Source of the DNA: Niastella sp.
GTDB lineage: Bacteria > Bacteroidota > Bacteroidia > Chitinophagales > Chitinophagaceae
Direction of reading: 5' to 3'
NCBI GenBank assembly: GCA_017744515.1
Contig: JAGIBF010000037.1
Span: 1 to 64,000 of the forward strand
Length of the DNA stretch: 64,000 bases
Positions 54,605 to 62,864 of this stretch are shown here, in pieces. Every line of letters starts with the position of its first letter. Within the stretch, counting starts at the first letter, position 1. The notes beneath the pieces were generated by a model. It ran no database searches. It worked only from the letters and a program-made list of their open reading frames with translations, and was not told the DNA's origin. A program made the translations under genes and the position numbers.

Positions 54605-55531
54605 ATGAGTACAACAGCTTTATTGCAGCAACAATTCGTGTCCTGTATGTTGGGTGGCGCTATTGGGGATGCCTGGGGAAGCAGCTATGAGAATCAGCCA
54701 ATACAAACTGCTACTACTATTTTTTATGTTGGCGGGCAGCAAGAACCTTCACGGGTGTGGTCGTTTACCGATGATACGCAATTGACCATGGCCACTTGTG
54801 AAACGCTCTGTTTGCCGGGTGGATCCAATCCTGCTTTGCTGGCAGGAAACTTTGTACGGTATTACCGGGAAAAGAAGCTGACTGGTATCGGCGCCAGTAC
54901 ACTGAAGGCGCTGGTGGAGTTGCAAGCCGGAGGGCATTGGAGTCAGGTGGGACGTCAGGGCGAGTTTGCTGCTGGCAATGGTGCTGCCATGCGTATCGCT
55001 CCTTTTGCTTTCTTTGATCACGTTACCAGGGAAAATATCAGGGATGCCTGCCGGATCACGCACAGGAATGATGAAGCGTATGTTGGCGCTTTGGCTATTG
55101 TGCTTTGCTTGAAGGCTGTTATTACAGGGGCATGGACAGGTGACAATAATCTATTCGATCTCATTATTCCTGAACTGCCCGACACCCGTGTACGTGACCG
55201 ATTGATTGAACTAAGTTCGATCAGCAATACTACAGGGATCGCGGATATAGCACGATTGGGAAATGATGGTTATGTGGTGAACTCTGTCCCTTTTGCCATT
55301 TTTACTGCCGGCCAGGTGCTGAGGCTTGGGTTTCCTGCTATGATACAGGGTATTATTGAAGCGGGTGGTGATACGGACACCAACGCATCGCTTGCAGGAC
55401 AAATAGCGGGAGCATTAATAGGCGTCGATAACCTGACACCGGAATTAACCGCAAAACTTGCAAAGGTTGATCATTACGATTGGGTATGGTCGATCATTGA
55501 AAGCACAAAGACTCATACAGGTCAGCATTAA
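54605..55531 (+). CDS. ADP-ribosylglycohydrolase (ARH family)
   Basis: 308 residues, cytoplasmic. Motifs: MLGGAIGDAWGSSYENQ, WSFTDDTQLTMATCETL (metal-binding Asp pair), GNGAAMRIAPFAFF, and GGDTDTNASLAGQIAGALIG (second metal site). It is an all-helical di-metal enzyme that removes ADP-ribose from proteins (Arg, Ser) or releases it from other substrates. No ADP-ribosyltransferase was seen nearby, so it is an orphan eraser in this window. It follows the HxlR gene by 43 bases. Confidence 0.92.
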   Translation: MSTTALLQQQFVSCMLGGAIGDAWGSSYENQPIQTATTIFYVGGQQEPSRVWSFTDDTQLTMATCETLCLPGGSNPALLAGNFVRYYREKKLTGIGASTLKALVELQAGGHWSQVGRQGEFAAGNGAAMRIAPFAFFDHVTRENIRDACRITHRNDEAYVGALAIVLCLKAVITGAWTGDNNLFDLIIPELPDTRVRDRLIELSSISNTTGIADIARLGNDGYVVNSVPFAIFTAGQVLRLGFPAMIQGIIEAGGDTDTNASLAGQIAGALIGVDNLTPELTAKLAKVDHYDWVWSIIESTKTHTGQH

Positions 55532-55664
55532 ATAACATAATCTACTTTATGACTTTATAAAACAGGTGTACCGCTTCTTGTCGGTAGTGCTGCCGAACAA
55601 CCAGTTGTGCAGTAATTCGCCGTTCTCTCCCATCGGCATCTGGGGTGTAATTCATGCTTAACAA

Positions 55665-55688
55665 CACTTCGACAGGCTCAGTGTGACA
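55665..55688. repeat. Dispersed repeat, single copy
   Basis: CACTTCGACAGGCTCAGTGT plus GACA, identical to the copy at 45287. It sits 19 bases past the stop of the AraC/DJ-1 gene, between two convergent genes. Confidence 0.85.
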
Positions 55689-55707
55689 ACTGCTTAGCCT
55701 TACGAAC

Positions 55708-56685
55708 TTAAGCCGGAAGGCTTTCTTTGTTGTATTTATTCCTGTACTCCTGTGGTGAGAGGCCGGTTACTTTTTTGAAGACTTCCCGAAAGGCTTTATC
55801 GTCGGAGTATCCTACGTTGATCATAATCTCGAAAATGGTTTTGCGGCCTCTTTCCAGTTCTTTCTTCGCGGCTTCCACTTTTACGCGCTGCAGGTATTCT
55901 ACCGGTGTGTTGCCAGTGGCTTTGATGAAACGCCTGTCGAAGTTGCGCCTGCTAACGGCCAGGTCGGTAGCCAGTTTTTCGAAGGAAATCCGGACGTCAA
56001 TGTTTTCTTCTATGTAGGTCTGTGCTCTGCTGATGACATCATCGCCGTGGCTTTTTTGCATATGAAAGATCGCAAATTGCGACTGGGTGGTTCTTTCTAT
56101 ATCGATCTGAAATATCTTAGAGCAGAAGATGGCTGTCTGCCGGTCGAAGAATTTCTCCACGAGGTAGAGCATCAGGTTCAGGAATGAATAGGCGCCTCCG
56201 TTGGTATATATTCCTTTCTCGTCGGTGATGATCCTGTCTTCTATTACTTTCACATTCGGGTGCAACCGCCTGAACTCTTCCACTTTCTGCCAATGCATGG
56301 AACATAGCCTTCCTTCGAGAAGGCCCGTAGCGGCGAGGAGGAAGGCGCCTGAGCACATGCTGGCGATTTCTGCTCCGTTCTTGTATTGTTCGTTTATCCA
56401 ATCGATGAGTGGCTGGTTTTGTCTGATGTCTTCTTCTGCGACATCCACGGAGGGTATGATCACGAGGTCTGTTTTTTGAATCGTTGTGATGTCTGCAGGA
56501 TGTATGGCGAGGTAGTTGTTGCAGGCTTTCACTTCGGTAATGTAGCCCGCGATCTGAATATCGAGTTGAGTTTGGCTACCCAGCATTTGCCCAAATTCGT
56601 TTGCCCTGGTCAGTATCTCATAGGCCCCTCCTACACTGGTAAGGTTAACTTCTCCGGCGGGGACAACGATGGTAATGTGTTTCAT
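55708..56685 (-). CDS. AraC-family regulator with DJ-1/PfpI domain (GlxA type)
   Basis: 325 residues. The N-terminal ~190 residues are a DJ-1/PfpI (class I glutamine amidotransferase-like) fold: HITIVVPAGEVNLTSVGGAY, TDLVIIPSVDVAEEDIRQNQ, IASMCSGAFLLAATGLLEGR with the nucleophile-elbow Cys, and WQKVEEFRRLHPNVKVIEDR. The C-terminal AraC domain follows (FEKLATDLAVSRRNFDRRFI, FEIMINVGYSDDKAFREVFK, VTGLSPQEYRNKY). The Cys-containing elbow suggests ligand binding rather than hydrolysis. It is divergent from the short CTATAG array. Confidence 0.92.
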   Translation of the reverse strand: MKHITIVVPAGEVNLTSVGGAYEILTRANEFGQMLGSQTQLDIQIAGYITEVKACNNYLAIHPADITTIQKTDLVIIPSVDVAEEDIRQNQPLIDWINEQYKNGAEIASMCSGAFLLAATGLLEGRLCSMHWQKVEEFRRLHPNVKVIEDRIITDEKGIYTNGGAYSFLNLMLYLVEKFFDRQTAIFCSKIFQIDIERTTQSQFAIFHMQKSHGDDVISRAQTYIEENIDVRISFEKLATDLAVSRRNFDRRFIKATGNTPVEYLQRVKVEAAKKELERGRKTIFEIMINVGYSDDKAFREVFKKVTGLSPQEYRNKYNKESLPA

Positions 56686-56869
56686 GCGAAAGTTTAGTCA
56701 AAAATAGGTAAGGTCGTTGTCCGGATCAACCCGTCTGAATGTCCATATTGCACCCCTTCGGGTGAGTTCAGAGTCAAAAACAATTCTTCGGCTTACTTTT
56801 TCCTGTCTCTTCCATACACTGCCTATACACTGGTACAGGGGTATCTATAAAGTATCTATGGATTAAACC

Positions 56870-56924
56870 CTCTATAGTACCTCTATAACTCCTCTATAGT
56901 AGCTCTATAGTACCTCTATAGTTT
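56870..56924. repeat. 11-bp tandem array of CTCTATAGTAC
   Basis: Five contiguous 11-base units start at 56870, 56881, 56892, 56903 and 56914 and carry CTCTATAG or close variants; looser copies (TATCTATAAAG, TATCTATGG) precede them from 56841. Each unit holds the palindrome CTATAG, and the period equals one helical turn. It occupies the 317-base gap between the AraC/DJ-1 gene and the next plus-strand gene. Confidence 0.9.
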
Positions 56925-57002
56925 TTTTGGGATTTTCGATGTTTTGTGCGGGACGCTGTAAATTGCGTGCTTGTGGTGAAGTTGTTTAAAGTTAAGCATT
57001 TT

Positions 57003-57266
57003 ATGGAGGTTTTTCAAATAGATTTTATCGGTAACGGTCAGCCCTGTTCGGCCGAAGTGGAGCTGGAAGGCATTGGTGATTCGTGGGATGCGCAGGTGAA
57101 GGTGAAAGGACATCCTGTGATTCATGAGCTACGTGTCAGGTTCTGGCTGGATAGCTTTTTGCTGCCTGTGTTTTCTTCGAGGGCGGATGCACAATTCTTT
57201 GAGCCGCTGCTGGAGGCAATCGATGCAAAGGCAAAGTTGGTATTGCCGAAGGAGTTTGGAGAATGA
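57003..57266 (+). CDS. Small protein of unknown function
   Basis: 87 residues from the ATG at 57003; a frame start at 56946 would add a poorly conserved leader that overlaps AT-rich repeat flank. Sequence MEVFQIDFIGNGQPCSAEVE, then DSWDAQVKVKGHPVIHELRV and a C-terminal helix (FFEPLLEAIDAKAKLVLPKE). The compact beta-then-alpha pattern looks like a real domain. Family not recognised. Confidence 0.6.
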   Translation: MEVFQIDFIGNGQPCSAEVELEGIGDSWDAQVKVKGHPVIHELRVRFWLDSFLLPVFSSRADAQFFEPLLEAIDAKAKLVLPKEFGE

Positions 57267-57290
57267 CGTTCGGCAAACTGTTTAAGATCA

Positions 57291-57335
57291 GGGTGAGCCG
57301 TCCTTCGACAACACTTCGACGGGCTCAGTGTGACA
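57291..57335. repeat. Compound copy of the dispersed repeat
   Basis: GGGTGAGCCGTCCTTCGACA is followed by CACTTCGACGGGCTCAGTGT and GACA, so the GGTGAGCCG arm found in hairpins at 15982, 19767 and 63837 stands next to the CTTCGAC core. It lies in the 380-base gap between 57267 and 57646, which otherwise has no convincing gene. Confidence 0.75.
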
Positions 57336-57599
57336 CAGATTCCTTCTTCTTATTTAGTGAGTTATTTCGTGCTTTCACTAAATATGGTAAAAATACTCCG
57401 CTTATTTTCTTCTATTTTATTGACGATCATTTGTTTGACGAATTGGCATTGTGTTGGAATCCCTCAGGATGTCCGTATGGCTATTCCCGCTGCATAAGGG
57501 TTTGGGTGTTGTTTGAGTAGATGCCTGCCATTGAGCAGGCAACTTTTTATGCCTGGTGTGGCTTAAAGGACAGCATTTGAAAAGGCAAGCGCATAAAAA

Positions 57600-57624
57600 A
57601 AGCCCCGCACAACGTGCGAGGCTT
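57600..57624 (-). terminator. Terminator of the RRM protein gene
   Basis: AAGCCCCGCAC and GTGCGAGGCTT form an 11-base stem with one mismatch and a 3-base loop. On the minus strand a run of T follows (TTTTTT), 23 bases after the stop at 57647. Confidence 0.88.
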
Positions 57625-57646
57625 CGTGAAAATATGATGTAGTGTA

Positions 57647-58021
57647 TTAATATCTGTTACCACCACCATAGCCGCCGCCGCCACGGCCACCTTTGTTGTA
57701 ACCACCACCGCCGCCACCGCTGCGGAAAGGGTTGTTACCGCCACCACCAAAGCCACCGCCACCGCGGGAAGACCTTTCTTCTTTTGGTCTGGCTTCCATT
57801 ACTTTGATAGCCCTACCTTCTACCATGGCGCCGTTCAGTTCTGCTATAGCCTTTTTGGCAGCAGTATCATCTCCCATTTCAACGAATCCGAATCCGCGTG
57901 AGTTGCCGGTTTCTCTGTCGTTGATGATTTTTGCAGATGTTACTTCACCATAAGGAGCAAAAAAGTCCCTCAAGTCTTCATCTTGTACGTTGAAGCTTAA
58001 GTTGGAAACATAGATGTTCAT
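57647..58021 (-). CDS. Glycine-rich RNA-binding protein with one RRM domain
   Basis: 124 residues. RRM (residues 1-78) has RNP2 IYVSNL and RNP1 SRGFGFVEM with the conserved aromatic residues, followed by a Gly/Arg/Ser-rich tail (GGGGFGGGG ... GGRGGGGYGGGNRY). Such proteins act in RNA chaperoning or cold response in Bacteroidota and cyanobacteria. Its 5' leader is long and AT-rich (58022-58140), consistent with post-transcriptional control. Monocistronic with its own terminator. Confidence 0.93.
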   Translation of the reverse strand: MNIYVSNLSFNVQDEDLRDFFAPYGEVTSAKIINDRETGNSRGFGFVEMGDDTAAKKAIAELNGAMVEGRAIKVMEARPKEERSSRGGGGFGGGGNNPFRSGGGGGGYNKGGRGGGGYGGGNRY

Positions 58022-58303
58022 TTCTTAATAATTTAAAATTAAAATAGTGAGAAAGCAAGGAGTAAGAGAATAATTAAGATGCAGGTACAAGAGCAGAATA
58101 ATTAACGTTACTGATGCAAAGCTCGTTTACGATTTAAAGGTAGGCTTTATCGGAATATAAAGCGCTAAATGAAGCATTTTATTCCCGGAGAAGGGATTAA
58201 AATGCTCTTAACAACCCCGTATCCGACCTTATTTTCCTCTGTTTTACAGCCAGTTGTGTGGATTTTACACATCTTATCATGAAAAATGTTATACTATAAG
58301 TCT

Positions 58304-58441
58304 CTACTGTAAGGGGTGGGCCGGTTTGACTGCTTTCGCAGCATCTCCGCGTTTACCCTTAGGGAATAAGTATATAGCCTTACGATCTGTACCGTAAACT
58401 ACCGGATTACGCTCAAAACGATCTTTCATTCTTGTTTTCAT
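58304..58441 (-). CDS. Possible 45-residue basic protein
   Basis: A short frame from ATG 58441 (alternative ATG at 58429) to a TAG at 58304: MKTRMKDRFERNPVVYGTDR then KAIYLFPKGKRGDAAKAVKP. Charged and basic, with a YLFPKGKRGD turn. It is not listed among known families I recognise. It lies in a 642-base gap (58022-58691), upstream of the RRM gene and in the same orientation. Coding is plausible but unproven. Confidence 0.45.
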   Translation of the reverse strand: MKTRMKDRFERNPVVYGTDRKAIYLFPKGKRGDAAKAVKPAHPLQ

Positions 58442-58633
58442 GTCCAATCGGGTGCAATTTTACACCAGCAAAACGCAATAAAGTCCAAGTCCGTAAAAAT
58501 CCAGATCCTGAAAGTCCAAACAAAAATCCGTACCCTATTTGAAAGCACCACTACCCTGAACCTTGCGCCCTTACAACAACTGTAGTGTGCCACCTCTCTA
58601 ACCACTGTAAGATTTTACCGTAGAAATTCATTA

Positions 58634-58666
58634 CCCTCTGGCGAGCAGCCGGAGGGTTTTTCTTTT
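58634..58666 (+). terminator. Hairpin with T-run upstream of the beta-lactamase-fold gene
   Basis: CCCTCTGG and CCGGAGGG form an 8-bp stem (one T-G pair) with a 7-base loop, followed by TTTTTCTTTT on the plus strand. There is no plus-strand gene before it, so it may be an attenuator in the leader of the next gene or the end of a small RNA. Confidence 0.6.
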
Positions 58667-58691
58667 GTGGGTTATTGCTTATCTTCTGGGC

Positions 58692-60335
58692 ATGAAAAGA
58701 CTACTGCTTTGCCTGTTGTGGCCTGTGGCGCTTCATGCCCAGTCGCTCCCCGACTCCACCTCCCGGAAGATCGACAGTGTTTTTAAATCTTATACGGCTG
58801 TGACGCCCGGTTGTGCCGTAGCTGTGGTAAAAGATGGGCAGGTGGTGTTCCAGAAAGGTTATGGCCTGGCCAACCTGGAATATTCAGTGCCCATTACACC
58901 CAATACCATTTTTCATATCGCTTCCGAATCGAAACAGTATGTAGCTTTTTGTATGCTGCTGCTGGAAAAGGAGGGCAAGCTATCGCTGGATGATGATATC
59001 CGTAAACACCTTGATTATGTTCCTGACTTTGGTCATAAGATCTCCATCCGCCACCTCATCTACCATACCAGCGGGCTACGGGATCAATGGCAGTTGCTGG
59101 CCAATGCCGGCCAGCAACTGGATGACGTGATCATGCAGGACCATGTAATTAAGCTGGTGTCGAAGCAGCAAGCGCTAAACTTTAAACCCGGTGAGGAATG
59201 GATGTATTGCAATACCGGTTATACGTTGATGGCAGAGATCGTGAAGAAAGTAAGTGGCCTTTCTCTGCGGGCATATGCGGCTAAGTATATCTTTGAACCG
59301 TTGGGTATGAAGGATACGCATTTCCATGATAATTACCAGGAAATCGTTCCCGGACGCGCTTACTCATACAATAACGCGGCCGGGGGTAAATTCCAGCATG
59401 CGGTACTGAGTTATTCTATTGTGGGAGCTACCAGTTTGCTCACTACTGTGCTGGATGAGGCTAAATGGCTCAATAATTATGAAACGGGCACAGTGGGTGG
59501 CAAGGCGTTGATTGAAAAAATGTACGAGGTAGGTGTGTTGAATGATGGCCGGAAACTGAACTATGCTTTTGCTCTGAATATGGGTAAATACAGAGGCTGG
59601 CAACAGATTGCCCATGGTGGTGGCGATGCAGGGTTCCGGACTTATGCCAGCCGTTTCCCCGAAAACGGCCTCGGTATTATTATATTCAGCAACCTCGGTT
59701 CATCGGATGTGGCTGGTCTTACCAATCGTGTGGCAGATGTATTGATCTCCACAGCGAAAGAAGAACCTAAGGTTGAAGAAACGTATGTGACCGATAGTGT
59801 GTTGCTGCAAAAGCTGCCCGGAAAATATTACACGGAGCGGGGCGACCGGCTGGAGATGGTGTGGCGGGATGGCAAACTGATGCGGCGTAATTTCAATAAT
59901 ACCACTTTTGAATTGAAACTATCGCCGGCAGGGGCCAACCGTTATAAGGTTTCTACGGGCGGTATTTTGATATTGAATGAAACGAATGTAAAGCGAGACT
60001 CTTTACCGGAGCTACAAATAGAAATGCCTACTTCTCTACTACACTTCAGGCGGCAACCTAAAACCGACCAGGTAGTAACGGCTGAATTTGCCAGCCGGTA
60101 TTATAGCGCTGAAACGGAAGGTTTTTATACGGTAACTTTTAAAGAGGGAAAGTTGTCGTTGGAGCATCGAAGATATCCTACCGTTACTTTGCAATACATC
60201 GCTCCCGACCAGTTTACTACTGCGCATTGGTGGATGAATCATATTCGTTTCATACGGGACGGTAAAGGAAAAATATCGGCTTTTGAAGTTAACTCAGGCA
60301 GGGTGTTGCATCTACGGTTTGACAGGGTAAAGTAA
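58692..60335 (+). CDS. Serine hydrolase, beta-lactamase/PBP fold
   Basis: 547 residues from the ATG at 58692, chosen because it starts the signal peptide MKRLLLCLLWPVALHAQ; the upstream ATG at 58665 adds 9 residues and lies inside the hairpin T-run. Class C-like active site: S78-x-x-K81 in IASESKQY, Y172-x-N in YCNTGY, and AHGGGDAGFRTY in place of KTG. The last ~180 residues form a C-terminal beta domain (GKYYTERGDRLEMVWRDGKL) common in such esterase-like proteins. Likely a periplasmic peptidase or esterase, not a drug-resistance enzyme by itself. A short gap separates it from the next gene. Confidence 0.9.
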   Translation: MKRLLLCLLWPVALHAQSLPDSTSRKIDSVFKSYTAVTPGCAVAVVKDGQVVFQKGYGLANLEYSVPITPNTIFHIASESKQYVAFCMLLLEKEGKLSLDDDIRKHLDYVPDFGHKISIRHLIYHTSGLRDQWQLLANAGQQLDDVIMQDHVIKLVSKQQALNFKPGEEWMYCNTGYTLMAEIVKKVSGLSLRAYAAKYIFEPLGMKDTHFHDNYQEIVPGRAYSYNNAAGGKFQHAVLSYSIVGATSLLTTVLDEAKWLNNYETGTVGGKALIEKMYEVGVLNDGRKLNYAFALNMGKYRGWQQIAHGGGDAGFRTYASRFPENGLGIIIFSNLGSSDVAGLTNRVADVLISTAKEEPKVEETYVTDSVLLQKLPGKYYTERGDRLEMVWRDGKLMRRNFNNTTFELKLSPAGANRYKVSTGGILILNETNVKRDSLPELQIEMPTSLLHFRRQPKTDQVVTAEFASRYYSAETEGFYTVTFKEGKLSLEHRRYPTVTLQYIAPDQFTTAHWWMNHIRFIRDGKGKISAFEVNSGRVLHLRFDRVK

Positions 60336-60447
60336 TATAGCGACTCGTTGAGGAAGGCCTTCCCCATCTGTCTACGTGCAAACGGAATTGCAAATCAGGC
60401 CATTGGCTGGCAGGAGAATTGTGCGCGTTATGCTATAAACGTGTGTT

Positions 60448-60981
60448 ATGGCAAATCTACTTTTCGATCGTCGTCACCTGCGGGAGTATTTTCTGTGGGG
60501 CATCATAGCAGGACTGGCTTATGCGATACCGGTGCTCATTTACCTGGCTATTGCCAATTATTATTATACAGCTACCATATTTATAGGTTGTATTCTATTT
60601 ATGTTCGTGGTATTGAGCTATACGCTGAAGCTTACACGCCGCCGGCCAGAATACAAAAGTACCTGGTCGATGATCATTGCCGGCCACATGGTTGTTTTGA
60701 TCGGTATTATTACTTCTATCCTTGTATCGCTGTTGTTGTGTTTCGTTTTTATACCCGGGTTTATGAGTGGCAACAGTGATGACAGCTTTATAAGTCGCGC
60801 ACCCAAAGCCATCAATGTCGATAACACCAGTGCGCTCATGTTGATTGCCATGACGGCTACGCTCGTCAATTTTGGCGTGGGCGGTGTGATCAATATTGTG
60901 GTGGCATATGCCGTGAAGCTCAACCAAACGAAGGACAGGACGCCTTCTGTTTTGCAGGAGCATCCGAAATATAAGCATTAG
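60448..60981 (+). CDS. Integral membrane protein of unknown function
   Basis: 177 residues with four hydrophobic segments (FLWGIIAGLAYAIPVLIYLA, IFIGCILFMFVVLSYTL, MIIAGHMVVLIGIITSILVS, AMTATLVNFGVGGVINIVVA). The pattern resembles DUF4199-type membrane proteins of Bacteroidota, but this is not certain. It ends just before a strong hairpin at 61011-61054. Confidence 0.72.
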   Translation: MANLLFDRRHLREYFLWGIIAGLAYAIPVLIYLAIANYYYTATIFIGCILFMFVVLSYTLKLTRRRPEYKSTWSMIIAGHMVVLIGIITSILVSLLLCFVFIPGFMSGNSDDSFISRAPKAINVDNTSALMLIAMTATLVNFGVGGVINIVVAYAVKLNQTKDRTPSVLQEHPKYKH

Positions 60982-61010
60982 GCTATATTAAAAAAATTTT
61001 CTCATTGCTT

Positions 61011-61054
61011 ATCAGGGCTGATTTGTCGTGCAAAAATGACGAATCAGCCCTGAT
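61011..61054. terminator. Long perfect-stem terminator
   Basis: ATCAGGGCTGATT (61011-61023) pairs with AATCAGCCCTGAT (61042-61054), a 13-bp perfect stem with an 18-base loop, followed by TATTTA. It lies 30 bases after the stop at 60981. Confidence 0.85.
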
Positions 61055-61088
61055 TATTTATATTTATGCCCTAAACCATACCCTTTCT

Positions 61089-61745
61089 ATGTCACCAAAC
61101 TTTGCTACTTACACTAAATTCCATACGCCGGAAAATGCGCAGTACCTGATCGGTCTTTTGCAGCATCTTGAAGTTCCCTACACACTTGAGCATGAGGTGA
61201 ACCAGCTGGACCCGATATACATAGGCGGAAACGTCGATCCGATGTTTGTATTAAAGATCCCCGGTGACCGTTTTAACGACGTGAATGCCCTGATGGCTGA
61301 TCTGGCTAAAAAGGATATGGCACAGCCGGGATTTGAACATTACTTACAGTCTTATACAACTGCAGAATTGCAGGAAATTGTAAGGGAGCCAGCCACCTGG
61401 AATGCCTACGATGTTCAGGTGGCGACTACGCTTTTATCGGACAAAACGGATGGGCCCATCCCTGTTGCTGTGAACGCTGTTGAAAATGAGGGGCCGGTGA
61501 AGATACAGGCGCCATGGATCGTACTTGGTTACCTTGGATGTTTGCTGGGGCTTTTTCTCTTCTATTGGGGCCTTTCAGGTTTCTTTGCCGGCCTGGCCAT
61601 TATTCAAGCTAAAAAGACCTTAAAGAATGGGACCGTTATAAAAATGTTTACCGAACAAGGCCGGAAGCATGGACGTATCATGATGGCCTTGGGTCTGGCT
61701 TGTGTAATACTGGGATTTGTATTGCTTAACATGCGACTTACTTAA
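61089..61745 (+). CDS. Membrane-anchored protein of unknown function
   Basis: 218 residues from the ATG at 61089; an in-frame start at 61005 would run through the terminator hairpin. The first ~120 residues are soluble (FHTPENAQYLIGLLQHLEVP, GGNVDPMFVLKIPGDRFNDV); two membrane segments follow (APWIVLGYLGCLLGLFLFYW and IMMALGLACVILGFVLLNM). The N-terminal part resembles small proteins that sense or carry signals, but no family is assigned. The next small membrane gene starts 6 bases downstream. Confidence 0.75.
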   Translation: MSPNFATYTKFHTPENAQYLIGLLQHLEVPYTLEHEVNQLDPIYIGGNVDPMFVLKIPGDRFNDVNALMADLAKKDMAQPGFEHYLQSYTTAELQEIVREPATWNAYDVQVATTLLSDKTDGPIPVAVNAVENEGPVKIQAPWIVLGYLGCLLGLFLFYWGLSGFFAGLAIIQAKKTLKNGTVIKMFTEQGRKHGRIMMALGLACVILGFVLLNMRLT

Positions 61746-61751
61746 TAAACA

Positions 61752-61952
61752 ATGAAAAAAGCACTTGGCATTATTATTTTTTTGATCGGTGTTCTCCTGG
61801 CAGCGGTACTTGTTTTCAGTCTTTTGAATATCTCTTACGATACAACAAAGAGCCGTGCTAATCTCGTGGGGCAGGTTCTCTTCGATGTAGTACTTGGTAT
61901 AGTTGCACTGTTGTTAATTTTGTGGGGCATCCGGTTGTCGAAGAAGCGATAA
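61752..61952 (+). CDS. Small two-pass membrane protein
   Basis: 66 residues: two hydrophobic segments (LGIIIFLIGVLLAAVLVFSL and VLFDVVLGIVALLLILWGIR) linked by NISYDTTKSRANLVGQ, ending in a basic RLSKKR. It starts 6 bases after the preceding gene and is likely co-transcribed. No family recognised; a stop and a terminator close the transcript. Confidence 0.7.
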   Translation: MKKALGIIIFLIGVLLAAVLVFSLLNISYDTTKSRANLVGQVLFDVVLGIVALLLILWGIRLSKKR

Positions 61953-61985
61953 GTAGCATGCATACTTTTTGTCGGGTATAATAGT

Positions 61986-62009
61986 ATGCCGCCTCAACCG
62001 GGGCGGCAT
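61986..62009. terminator. Bidirectional hairpin terminator
   Basis: ATGCCGCC and GGCGGCAT form an 8-bp perfect stem with an 8-base loop, between convergent genes ending at 61952 and 62017. Confidence 0.85.
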
Positions 62010-62016
62010 TGTTTAT

Positions 62017-62853
62017 TTAGTTCTTAAAAGCGTTGGGCATGAAGAGTTTTCGCATAAAATCTACGTACTGCTGATCAGGACCGCTGTTGCGGACATTCAT
62101 CAGCGGCTCTACGTCGGGACCGGCTATATAGCGCAATTGCCAGGTGCCATCGGTAACGGCATCATACGCTACTTTAGCTACATCTTCTGCGGTGAACTTG
62201 CTGCCTCCTTCAAAGGTTTTGAAGAAGTCACCCATTTCTTTGTTGAAGGCATTGTAATCGGTAAGGGATGCATCGAACGCATAGTCGGAAACAGAACGCT
62301 CATAGAATGGCGTGGCAATATATCCGGGCTCGATCATTTTTACGCGGATGTTTTGCGAGGCCAGCTCAAAGGCCAGCGATTCGGTAAATCCTTCTACGGC
62401 AAATTTGGAAGCGGAATAGATCGTCAACAAAGGGGTGGTAACCCTGCCGGCGCCGGAAGAGATATTTACGATAGTGCCTGCCTGTCTGCTCCTGAAATGT
62501 GGGAGGATGGCTCTTGTTACGTTCATCAGACCAAATACATTGACATCAAACTGTGCCTGTATCTTTTCGGGTGTCACAGCTTCAAAGAGGCCTTGCTGGC
62601 CATAGCCCGCATTGTTGATCAATGCATCTATCTGACCGAACTTTTCAATGCCCTGCTGAATGCCTTCTTCTATGGAAGCTGGCTCGGTCACTTCCAACCT
62701 GGTCACCCAAATATCAGGCTTACCGGTGAGTGTTGTTTCTTTTTCCGGGCTGCGCATGGTGGCAATGACATTCCAGCCTTGTTGTGCAAAGTGTAAGGAC
62801 ATAGCTTTCCCTATACCGGAGGATGCTCCGGTGATCAATACTGTTTTTTTCAT
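62017..62853 (-). CDS. Short-chain dehydrogenase/reductase
   Basis: 278 residues, classical SDR. TGASSGIG (cofactor motif, residues 8-15), NNAG in ALINNAGYGQQG, catalytic Ser in VNISSGAGR, and Y-x-x-x-K in IYSASKFAVEGF. The Arg at RSPEKE after the second strand favours NADP. Substrate unknown. It starts 11 bases after the AraC gene stop, so the pair forms an operon in which AraC is upstream. Confidence 0.92.
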   Translation of the reverse strand: MKKTVLITGASSGIGKAMSLHFAQQGWNVIATMRSPEKETTLTGKPDIWVTRLEVTEPASIEEGIQQGIEKFGQIDALINNAGYGQQGLFEAVTPEKIQAQFDVNVFGLMNVTRAILPHFRSRQAGTIVNISSGAGRVTTPLLTIYSASKFAVEGFTESLAFELASQNIRVKMIEPGYIATPFYERSVSDYAFDASLTDYNAFNKEMGDFFKTFEGGSKFTAEDVAKVAYDAVTDGTWQLRYIAGPDVEPLMNVRNSGPDQQYVDFMRKLFMPNAFKN

Positions 62854-62864
62854 CTTATGGTATG

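Noticed and set aside
57263-57520. 85-residue plus-strand frame after the 57003 gene
   Set aside because: It runs through the dispersed repeat and has no conserved-looking segment; a 4-base overlap with the real gene alone does not support it.
58692-60335. Antibiotic resistance beta-lactamase
   Set aside because: It has the class C-like fold, but the KTG motif is replaced by HGGG and a large C-terminal domain is present, which fits esterase or peptidase-like relatives.
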